Shown: positions 8,766-14,191 of the stretch, piece by piece | How the letters are laid out: the number at the start of each line of letters is the position of its first letter | Numbering within the stretch: position 1 is the first letter of the stretch | Origin: JACJYE01 sp964432875 | Lineage (GTDB): Bacteria; Bacteroidota; Bacteroidia; Chitinophagales; Saprospiraceae | Assembly: GCA_964432875.1 (NCBI GenBank) | Contig: CAYSPJ010000128.1 | Coordinates: forward strand, 1 to 14,191 | Direction of reading: 5' to 3' | DNA length: 14,191 bases | Made by a program: the position numbers and the translations under genes | Notes under the pieces: generated by a model | Seen by the model: only the letters and a program-made list of their open reading frames with translations | Database searches by the model: none | Told to the model about the DNA's origin: nothing

Positions 8766-9197
8766 ATGAGCAAACAAAACCAGCACCTTAAGGACACTTT
8801 CAACGAAAAGGGCGAAAAAGTAAGCCCTTTGCTGCCCGAAACGGTCAAGAATTTCCTCATCGACATCGACGGCACGGTTTGTGATGATATCCCCAACGAA
8901 GAACCAGAGCGCATGCTCACTACCCTCCCCTATCCAGATGCGCTGAAGATCATCAATAAGTGGTTTGATGACGGCCACATCATCACTTTTTTCTCTTCCC
9001 GTACCGAAGAGCACCGGGATGTCACGGAACAATGGCTGAAAAAACACGGATTCAAGTACCACGCTCTCCTGCTCAACAAGCCGCGCGGCGGCAATTACCA
9101 TTGGATAGACAACCACATCGTGAAAGCTACCCGCTTCAAGGGTAAATTCACTGATCTAGTGGTGCGCAACCATGAAATCGAGGTATTCAAGCCATGA
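8766..9197 (+). CDS. Small HAD-superfamily phosphatase-like protein
   Basis: A 143-residue cytosolic protein with the core HAD motifs: motif I D33-x-D35-G-T (FLIDIDGTV), a motif II serine in FFSSR (S77/S78), and K105 with D115 in the NKPRGGNYHWIDN region as probable motifs III/IV. The nucleophile D33 and acid/base D35 are both present, so phosphohydrolase activity is likely. There is almost no cap domain, which suggests a large or exposed substrate such as a polymer end. Close relatives in Bacteroidota are sometimes labelled phosphoheptose isomerase; no SIS-type isomerase motif is visible, so I do not adopt that name. It follows the M23 gene on the same strand. Its TGA overlaps an ATG in the arrangement ATGA at 9194-9197 (see findings). 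Confidence 0.82.
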   Translation: MSKQNQHLKDTFNEKGEKVSPLLPETVKNFLIDIDGTVCDDIPNEEPERMLTTLPYPDALKIINKWFDDGHIITFFSSRTEEHRDVTEQWLKKHGFKYHALLLNKPRGGNYHWIDNHIVKATRFKGKFTDLVVRNHEIEVFKP

Positions 9198-9209
9198 AAG
9201 CTGTAGTCA

Positions 9210-10121
9210 TCACACCTTCCGCTCCAACAAATCTTTGAGCGCTGGCAGCAGACGGGGGAAACGGAATGCAAACCCAGCTGCTTCTATCTTGCGAGAACTT
9301 ACTCTGGCGCTAGATAGTATCACATCGGCCATTTCGCCCATGGCGAGCCGCAAAGCGATAGCGGGCGCTGGCAAGATCAAGCCGGGCTTGCCCAATGCCG
9401 TTTTCATTTGCCCTACCAGCTCCTTGTTAGTGACCGGCTCGGGCGCAACGCCATTGTAGAACCCTTGCATGGTATCGTCCTCCAGTACTTTGACAAACAG
9501 CTGGCAGAGGTCATCAATATGTATCCAGCTATACCATTGGCTGCCATCGCCAAAGTAGGTGCCCAAGCCGAAACTGAAAGGCAGCAGCATCTTTTCCATC
9601 GCGCCGCCCTGGGTAGAGAGCACGATTCCGATGCGCAAAGCGGCGGTACGGATGCCAGATTGCGCCACTTCAGCAATAGATTTTTCCCACGCCACGGTGC
9701 TCTCCGCCAGGAAGCCGCTGCCCGGTGCCGCGGTTTCATCCAGCCATTCATCGCCCCGGTTGCCGTAATAGCCGATGGCCGAGGCAGAGATGTAGGCTTT
9801 GGGCTGATGGTCGAAACGGGTAAACGACTCCCGCAACAAGCGCGCACTATCAGTGCGGCTACGGATGATGAGCTCCTTGCGCGCGGCCGTCCAGGGCTTG
9901 TCAGCAATGCCGGCCCCGGCCAGGTTGATGACGTAATCAGCCTGGCGGATGGCTTCGGCTTCGATCTCCCGTTGGGCGGGGTTCCATTGAAATACAGGGT
10001 AGAGGCTATTGTCTGGCTTGCTGCGGCTCAGGTGGGCGACCGTGTGGCCGCGCTCTGCTAGCAGCTCACTAAGGCGCTGCCCGATGAGCCCGCTCCCGCC
10101 AGCGATTAGGATATTGGACAT
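9210..10121 (-). CDS. TIGR01777-family NAD(P)-dependent epimerase/oxidoreductase
   Basis: A 303-residue protein of the extended short-chain dehydrogenase type (E. coli YfcH-like). The N-terminal nucleotide-binding loop GGSGLIG (residues 8-14) follows a hydrophobic first strand. Family landmarks are NLAGAGIADKPW, the SASAIGYYG segment carrying the catalytic Ser/Tyr region, the WYSWIHIDDL stretch and the NGVAPEPVTN motif. The C-terminal 45 residues (from about GEMADVIL, ending near FPRLLPALKDLL) match the DUF1731 extension of this family. The substrate of the family is generally unknown. The ATG at 10121 gives the loop its usual position. The gene converges on the HAD gene with only 12 bases between stop codons and no terminator hairpin. 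A hairpin plus T-run lies in its probable leader (10275-10301). Confidence 0.9.
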   Translation of the reverse strand: MSNILIAGGSGLIGQRLSELLAERGHTVAHLSRSKPDNSLYPVFQWNPAQREIEAEAIRQADYVINLAGAGIADKPWTAARKELIIRSRTDSARLLRESFTRFDHQPKAYISASAIGYYGNRGDEWLDETAAPGSGFLAESTVAWEKSIAEVAQSGIRTAALRIGIVLSTQGGAMEKMLLPFSFGLGTYFGDGSQWYSWIHIDDLCQLFVKVLEDDTMQGFYNGVAPEPVTNKELVGQMKTALGKPGLILPAPAIALRLAMGEMADVILSSARVSSRKIEAAGFAFRFPRLLPALKDLLERKV

Positions 10122-10245
10122 GCGTTGTCGGTTTTACTTTAGGTGTAAACAAGGAGCGGGCATCAGGGTTCATTCGCCGATGCAAACGATGGCAGGCAAC
10201 AGCCAGTCAAGGGGCTGGAGCAAATGCCCCCAGCCCTCCCCTCCC

Positions 10246-10327
10246 CTCCGTGAAAATCCGCACAATCCGTGGCTAAAAAACACCCGCTGCCGCCAGGCAG
10301 CTCCGTGAGCATCCAGGCAATCTGTAA
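10246..10327 (+). repeat. Two copies of a degenerate 27-bp direct repeat
   Basis: The copies at 10246-10272 and 10301-10327 agree at 20 of 27 positions, share CTCCGTGA, ATCC and CAATC blocks, and start 55 bases apart. The first copy is itself built from repeated ATCCG units (TCCGTG, ATCCGC, ATCCGTGG). It resembles a CACGGATT-type intergenic repeat that I recall as common in environmental bacterial genomes; that comparison is from memory. Confidence 0.5.
10275..10301 (-). terminator. Hairpin followed by T6 on the minus strand (terminator or attenuator-like)
   Basis: GCTGCC (10286-10291) pairs perfectly with GGCAGC (10296-10301) around a 4-base loop. On the minus strand the hairpin is followed after GGGTG by six T (10280-10275). 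This is a short intrinsic-terminator shape lying upstream of the epimerase start, so it could terminate stray leftward transcripts or attenuate the epimerase message. The stem is only 6 bp, so confidence is low. Confidence 0.35.
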
Positions 10328-10420
10328 ATAGTACGCCTAGAGCAGCAACAGCTTCGAGGCCGGCGTTTAAGCGGTGTAATAAAACCAAAACTCCGTATTA
10401 TTGCAACATAAATATCCACC

Positions 10421-11590
10421 ATGGCTACTCATAATACGCTTATCATCGGCGGCGGTATTTTTGGTATCACGGCTGCGCTAGAGCTGCGCCGCCGGGGGCA
10501 GTCCGTGCGCCTCTTCGACCAAGGCCCCATCCCCTACCCTGCCGCTGCTTCGACTGACTACAGCAAGATGATCCGGGCAGACTATGGGGCCGACGAGTTC
10601 TACACCGCCCTGATGCTCCAGGCCCTGGAGGGCTGGGACCGCTGGAACCGCGACTGGCCGCGCCCGCTTTACCACCAAACGGGCTTCCTGTTGCTCACCC
10701 ATGCAGCTTTTATGCCAGGCGGGCTGGAACAGGAAAGCCTCAGGCTGTTGCGCCATAAAGGCGTGCCCATCGAGCGGCTGGCACCAGACGCCTTGCACAC
10801 GCGCTACCCGCAATGGGCACACGAGCATTATGCCGACGGCTACTACAACCCGCGGGGGGGCTGGGCCGAAAGTGGCGCAGTGGTGGCCCAACTGGCGCAG
10901 ATGGCCCGGGCAGCGGGCGTGAGCCTACACGAGGGCGAGGGCTTTCGCGATTTCTTCGAGCGCGGCGGGCGGATCGAGGGCATCACCACCACCAAGGGGC
11001 GGGCATACCAGGCAGACTGCACCATCGTAGCTGCAGGCGCCTGGACGCCGCTCATCCTGCCTGAGATGCAGGATAAAATGCGTTACACGGGCCATCCCGT
11101 CTTTTTGCTACGCCCGGCTGACCCGACCCCCTATCGCGGCGAGGTTTTCCCGGGCTGGTCGTCCGACATTTCCCGCACGGGCTGGTACGGCTTCCCGGCT
11201 ACGGCGGAGGGGCTGGTGAAAATCGCCAACCACGGCCCCGGCTTCCCGGCCGACCCGCTGGCGGACAACCAAGTGCCAGATTCTTTTTTGCCGGCTTTTC
11301 GCGAATTTGTCCAAGCCCACTTGCCCGGCCTGCGGGATGCCCCACTTGCCCACACCCGCCTGTGCCTGTACTGCGATACCTGGGACGGCGATTTCTACCT
11401 CTGCTCACACCCGGACCGCCCGGGGCTGGTCATCGCCGCTGGCGGCAGCGGCCACGGCTTCAAGTTCGCCCCTATGCTCGGCGAGATTATCGCCGATGTG
11501 GCGGAAGGCAAGGAAAACCCTTGGGCGCACCGCTTCAGCTGGCGGGAGAAGGGCGCAGCACGCACGGAGGCAGCCAGGATGGCAAGATGA
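10421..11590 (+). CDS. FAD-dependent amine oxidase, monomeric sarcosine oxidase / N-methyltryptophan oxidase-like
   Basis: A 389-residue cytosolic flavoenzyme, the usual length of monomeric sarcosine oxidases. The Rossmann loop GGGIFG occupies residues 10-15, and D33 ends the second strand where the adenosine ribose is bound. C315 in RLCLYCDT occupies the place of the cysteine that covalently holds FAD in sarcosine oxidase. K267 in GLVKIANHG matches the lysine that activates oxygen. The C-terminal AAGGSGHGFKFAP motif is diagnostic. Family enzymes oxidise N-methyl or cyclic amino acids (sarcosine, N-methyltryptophan, pipecolate), releasing hydrogen peroxide. The substrate here is not determined, and no amino-acid catabolic partner lies beside it. 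The ATG at 10421 is well placed for the FAD loop. The gene stands alone, with divergent and same-strand neighbours more than 260 bases away. Confidence 0.88.
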   Translation: MATHNTLIIGGGIFGITAALELRRRGQSVRLFDQGPIPYPAAASTDYSKMIRADYGADEFYTALMLQALEGWDRWNRDWPRPLYHQTGFLLLTHAAFMPGGLEQESLRLLRHKGVPIERLAPDALHTRYPQWAHEHYADGYYNPRGGWAESGAVVAQLAQMARAAGVSLHEGEGFRDFFERGGRIEGITTTKGRAYQADCTIVAAGAWTPLILPEMQDKMRYTGHPVFLLRPADPTPYRGEVFPGWSSDISRTGWYGFPATAEGLVKIANHGPGFPADPLADNQVPDSFLPAFREFVQAHLPGLRDAPLAHTRLCLYCDTWDGDFYLCSHPDRPGLVIAAGGSGHGFKFAPMLGEIIADVAEGKENPWAHRFSWREKGAARTEAARMAR

Positions 11591-11626
11591 CCGCTATTTG
11601 ACAGCACTAAGTAGCATAACGGCCAA

Positions 11627-11668
11627 GTGCAGCCGCAGTGCCGACGCAGGAGGCGTTGCCGGCTGCAC
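11627..11668. repeat. 9-bp inverted repeat with nested stem downstream of the FAD oxidase
   Basis: GTGCAGCCG (11627-11635) is exactly complementary to CGGCTGCAC (11660-11668). A second 4-bp stem, ACGC/GCGT (11644-11647 with 11653-11656), is nested inside. It starts 36 bases after the oxidase stop and may end or protect that transcript. There is no T-run after it, so a REP-like palindromic repeat is equally possible. Confidence 0.5.
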
Positions 11669-11721
11669 CGCGTTGGTCGCCCTGCGCCCCAGCTTTTAGG
11701 CTTTTCTCGATTTGCCACGCC

Positions 11722-11746
11722 TTGCCAATTGCCAATTGCCGATTGC
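11722..11746 (+). repeat. Tandem heptamer repeat (TTGCCAA)n, about 3.6 copies
   Basis: TTGCCAA, TTGCCAA, TTGCCGA and a partial TTGC run without gaps. They lie in the spacer between the oxidase and the GH18 gene, 112 bases upstream of the GH18 start. Confidence 0.7.
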
Positions 11747-11857
11747 ACCGCCCTATCGCCGCCAACAAGGCTTCAGCAAAAAAAAACGTCGGAACAAAAC
11801 GGTTTGCCGCCAGATAAAGTAGCCGCAAAACCTGTATCTTGGCCGAAATTTACAACC

Positions 11858-13156
11858 ATGAACATGCGTGTGGCGCTACTACTACCCCTACTTCTAGCCG
11901 CCTTTGCCAGCTATGGGCAAGAGCATCGGGTGGTCGGCTACCTGCCTTACTACCGCTTTGGGCAGGTCGATCAGGTCGGCCTCGAACACCTCACCCATGT
12001 CTTCCTGGCCTTTGCCAATCCCGATGCCCAGGGCAATATCAGCCTCGAAGGCGTCAACCCTTGGCCGGTCGTGCGGCGCGCGCATCAGGCCAACGTCAAA
12101 GTGCTGGTCTCTCTGGCTGGAGGAGCGCTCCGGCCCGAATGGGCTGAAGCCTGGGCCCGGCTGATGCGCCCAGGGAGCCGCACGGGCTTCATCCACCGCA
12201 TCATGAACTATGTACGGGCTTATGAATTGGATGGGGTGGATGTGGACCTGGAGTTCAAGCACGTCACTCAAACCTACAACGGTTTTGTCTTGGAATTGCG
12301 AGACTCGCTGCATGCCCAGGGCAAGCTGATAACCGCCGCCCTGCCCGGCATCGTACGTTACAAAAACCTCAGCGACGAGGCCTTGCTGTCCTTCGACTTC
12401 GTCTGCCTCATGGCTTATGACCTTACCGGGCAGTTCGCCCCCGACCGCCCCGGGCCGCATTCGCCCTACTCCTTAGCTGTCGCTGCGCTCGATTTCTGGG
12501 AAAGGCAAGGGATGCCTGCCCAGCGCCTGGTGCTGGGCTTGCCGCTCTATGGCTGGGATTTTTCCAAACCAGGTGAAGTGCGCTCGGTCAATTACAGCGA
12601 TATCGTTGCCACCAACCCGGCTCACGCCCATATCGATCAGGTTGGGCGATTGTACTACAACGGTATCGTCACCACTGTAGCTAAAACGGAACTGGCGATG
12701 AACCGGGCCGGCGGCGTCATGTTCTGGGAATTAGGCAAGGATGCTTTCAACGAGTATTCGTTGTTGAAAACGGCATATCATACGATGAAAGGGGAACAAC
12801 CGCCTGCCATCGCCGTCGCAGCGGGCCTGCCCCCGGCTGCTGCCCCGCTCACCGGGCCGTTCTCCAGCTCAACCCATTTTCAGGAAGAAGCTATCGTATA
12901 TGAGGGTACGGAAGCTTTTGGCTTGGACGTAGAGATACAGCCCAACCCCTTTCTGGATATGCTCACTATCACCAACAAGGAGCACACCGTCTTGAAATTG
13001 GTACTAGCCAACCCCAAAGGGCAAGTCTTACACGAGGCTAGCCTACGCCCTAATGCCTCTATCAATTGGGAAACAACCAGCTTCCCGCCGGGTAATTACC
13101 TGATCTCGGCATCCAGAGGTGAGCGGCAGTTGACCAGGATATTGACTAAGAAATAA
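11858..13156 (+). CDS. Secreted glycoside hydrolase family 18 (chitinase-like) protein with T9SS sorting domain
   Basis: A 432-residue secreted enzyme. The frame is open from 11627, but the ATG at 11858 begins a clean signal peptide (MNMRVALLLPLLLAAFA, cleavage probably after SYG20). The TIM-barrel domain spans about 23-310. It has the SxGG motif (S85-G89), the full catalytic DxxDxDxE motif as DGVDVDLE (residues 125-132, acid E132), MAYDL (185-189) and a C-terminal GGVMFWELG with W290. Activity on chitin or related N-acetylglucosamine polymers is therefore likely. After a Pro/Ala linker (about 315-345), residues 359-432 form a type A T9SS C-terminal domain: IQPNPFLD, a central NPKGQVLHE strand and PPGNYLISA near the end. 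Export through the signal peptidase/Sec route and then the T9SS is inferred. No convincing promoter was found, only a TATCTTGG box (11835-11842) with one mismatch. Confidence 0.9.
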   Translation: MNMRVALLLPLLLAAFASYGQEHRVVGYLPYYRFGQVDQVGLEHLTHVFLAFANPDAQGNISLEGVNPWPVVRRAHQANVKVLVSLAGGALRPEWAEAWARLMRPGSRTGFIHRIMNYVRAYELDGVDVDLEFKHVTQTYNGFVLELRDSLHAQGKLITAALPGIVRYKNLSDEALLSFDFVCLMAYDLTGQFAPDRPGPHSPYSLAVAALDFWERQGMPAQRLVLGLPLYGWDFSKPGEVRSVNYSDIVATNPAHAHIDQVGRLYYNGIVTTVAKTELAMNRAGGVMFWELGKDAFNEYSLLKTAYHTMKGEQPPAIAVAAGLPPAAAPLTGPFSSSTHFQEEAIVYEGTEAFGLDVEIQPNPFLDMLTITNKEHTVLKLVLANPKGQVLHEASLRPNASINWETTSFPPGNYLISASRGERQLTRILTKK

Positions 13157-13199
13157 AGGCAGCCCTAGGCCTGCATGGGAGGGGCCACTGCTTCGGTTT

Positions 13200-13976
13200 T
13201 CACGGGGCTTTATTCAAGCGCCAATCATAATCCAGGTGCGAAATCTTACCCTCTTTGCTCAGCGGCTGCTCCGCATAGCGGTTGATGAAATCCCGCAGCG
13301 AACCCGCATCCTTTTTGAAATCGCCGCTGAACCAACTGAAAATCGCCGAGAGCTCTGCCTGCCCGGCACTCACCCGATTGCGCAGTGGATCATTGACAAA
13401 GGCACGCATAGCCGCGTCGAGCTGTGCATCCAGCCGGCCACCGACAAAGGCTTCTGGCCACAAGAGTGGGCAGGAGAAAGATGCGCAATTGACCGCTGCA
13501 TGGATGCGGGCGTCTTGATAGTGCTTGCGCAGGATGCCGTGTTCAATATCGTTCAGATTGTAGCGCTGCCCCTGGATATCGATGAAATTGATATCCCATA
13601 CGGTATTCACAAAAGGGATCCCCCGCTTGATGTCTTTGATGCTCTCCACCGGGTAATAGTCAACGATGAGTTTTACGGTGAAGGCGTTGTAAGCATTGAT
13701 CCAGTAAGCCATCTGCTCATCCTTACCCCATGATTTTTGAGGATGGGCGGCGGACAAGAGGCCCAGGTAAGCATTTAATTGCGCACTGTCGCGGATGAAG
13801 CCCTGATAGTCCACCATGCCGTCAGCCCGCCGGTGTTCCTTCAGCAAGCCATCCCAGAGCGCATGGCTGGGCGGGGCCATGACGGGAGAGACTTGCGGCA
13901 GCTTATGCCCGCAGGCAGCGGCGGTAGCCAAAACGGCAACCAATAGGGCTATGACTAAATATCGGTTCTTGAGCAT
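13200..13976 (-). CDS. DUF547-domain lipoprotein
   Basis: A 258-residue predicted lipoprotein. The ATG at 13976 gives a short signal (MLKNRYLVIALLVAVLA) ending in TAAAC with lipidated C22. A GTG ten codons upstream (14006) is open too, but it would add a polar extension before the signal, and the ATG has an A-rich leader typical of Bacteroidota. The DUF547 domain covers most of the mature protein. Visible conserved blocks are YWINAYNAFTVKLI, the LNDIEHGILR helix with H146, and IHAAVNCASFSCP with H159, C164 and C169. The family function is unknown to me; the conserved Cys and His residues suggest, but do not prove, a catalytic or metal site. The gene converges on the GH18 gene with 43 bases between stops and no strong hairpin. 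Confidence 0.88.
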   Translation of the reverse strand: MLKNRYLVIALLVAVLATAAACGHKLPQVSPVMAPPSHALWDGLLKEHRRADGMVDYQGFIRDSAQLNAYLGLLSAAHPQKSWGKDEQMAYWINAYNAFTVKLIVDYYPVESIKDIKRGIPFVNTVWDINFIDIQGQRYNLNDIEHGILRKHYQDARIHAAVNCASFSCPLLWPEAFVGGRLDAQLDAAMRAFVNDPLRNRVSAGQAELSAIFSWFSGDFKKDAGSLRDFINRYAEQPLSKEGKISHLDYDWRLNKAP

Positions 13977-14153
13977 CTGCTTGGTTGTTTTATTTTCAGG
14001 AAACACCTGCGCCCCTCAATCGTTGCGCCGCAGCGCCGGCGAAGCGGCAAAATTGTCCCGTTTGAGACAGTAGCTGAGTAGCGCTGCTACATCCCTTGTT
14101 CATGCCTGGTGCCGCTGGGACTAAATAGTGCCTGTCCATGTAGTCGAGTGTCT

Positions 14154-14191
14154 GGGCTTTTAACGTTCAAGAGTAAGGCTTGCAAAAGCCC
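14154..14191. repeat. 8-bp inverted repeat at the window edge
   Basis: GGGCTTTT (14154-14161) is the exact complement of AAAAGCCC (14184-14191), with 22 bases between. A competing hairpin, GGCTT (14177-14181) with AAGCC (14186-14190), overlaps the right arm. It could belong to a terminator of a gene beyond the edge, but the window ends inside it. Confidence 0.35.

Larger units (their letters stand above)
10122..10420. other. Divergent intergenic region, no gene seen
   Basis: This 299-bp spacer separates the divergent epimerase and FAD-oxidoreductase genes. It contains a 7-bp inverted repeat (10212-10218 with 10230-10236), two copies of a degenerate 27-bp direct repeat, and a short hairpin beside a run of A. 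A TAnnTTTG-like box with one mismatch (TATTATTG, 10396-10403) lies 17 bases before the FAD gene but has no -33 partner. Open frames on either strand here are short and read through the repeats, so I call no gene. Confidence 0.6.

Noticed and set aside
9408..10061. Plus-strand frame opposite the epimerase
   Set aside because: It is a shadow of the epimerase, whose nucleotide-binding and family motifs are unambiguous.
10170..10388. Small minus-strand frame in the divergent spacer
   Set aside because: Its translation passes through the degenerate direct repeats and hairpins and has no protein-like features or supporting start region.
11722..11746. CRISPR-like array
   Set aside because: The units are 7-bp tandem copies with no spacers between them, and no cas genes are present.
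11627..11857. N-terminal extension of the GH18 frame
   Set aside because: The extension crosses a palindrome and a tandem repeat, and the ATG at 11858 starts an ideal signal peptide; an extended start would bury the signal.
14007..14191. Coding end of another gene at the right edge
   Set aside because: Frames on both strands are short or interrupted, and none shows a recognisable motif, so I left this stretch as non-coding.

Overview
The window looks like chromosomal DNA of a GC-rich member of the Bacteroidota, most likely the Saprospiria (Lewinella-like) group. This is inferred from three things: a type IX secretion system (T9SS) lipoprotein of the PorW/SprE type, a secreted enzyme ending in a T9SS sorting domain, and a Bacteroidota-style promoter (TTTG-N19-TAATTTTG). 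Start codons are preceded by A-rich stretches rather than strong Shine-Dalgarno sites. No tRNA, rRNA, CRISPR array, transposase or phage gene was seen.

Layout. Positions 1-3945 (+) hold the C-terminal 1,314 codons of a large WD40-repeat/caspase-like protease whose N-terminus lies off the left edge. A small DinB-family protein follows at 4079-4540 (+). Its end faces the end of the PorW/SprE-like lipoprotein gene (4604-7543, -), with a perfect 18-bp hairpin between them. A divergent intergenic region (7544-7798) carries the lipoprotein promoter and separates it from a probable two-gene + strand unit: an M23 envelope metallopeptidase (7799-8698) and a small HAD-type phosphatase (8766-9197). A TIGR01777-type NAD(P)-dependent epimerase (9210-10121, -) converges on the HAD gene.

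The 299-bp divergent spacer 10122-10420 contains degenerate repeats and hairpins but no gene. To its right are a monomeric sarcosine oxidase-like FAD enzyme (10421-11590, +), a 267-bp spacer with a palindrome and a heptamer tandem repeat, a family 18 glycoside hydrolase with a T9SS C-terminal domain (11858-13156, +), and a convergent DUF547 lipoprotein (13200-13976, -). The last 215 bases hold no convincing gene.

How the genes relate. The clearest functional thread is the cell envelope and secretion: the PorW/SprE homologue belongs to the T9SS, the GH18 enzyme looks like a T9SS cargo, and the M23 peptidase and DUF547 lipoprotein are envelope proteins. The caspase/WD40 protein is the most unusual gene: its His/Cys dyad is intact and it ends in a domain I could not assign firmly. 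The rest look like ordinary accessory or housekeeping genes. I did not find a clear multi-gene undescribed system.
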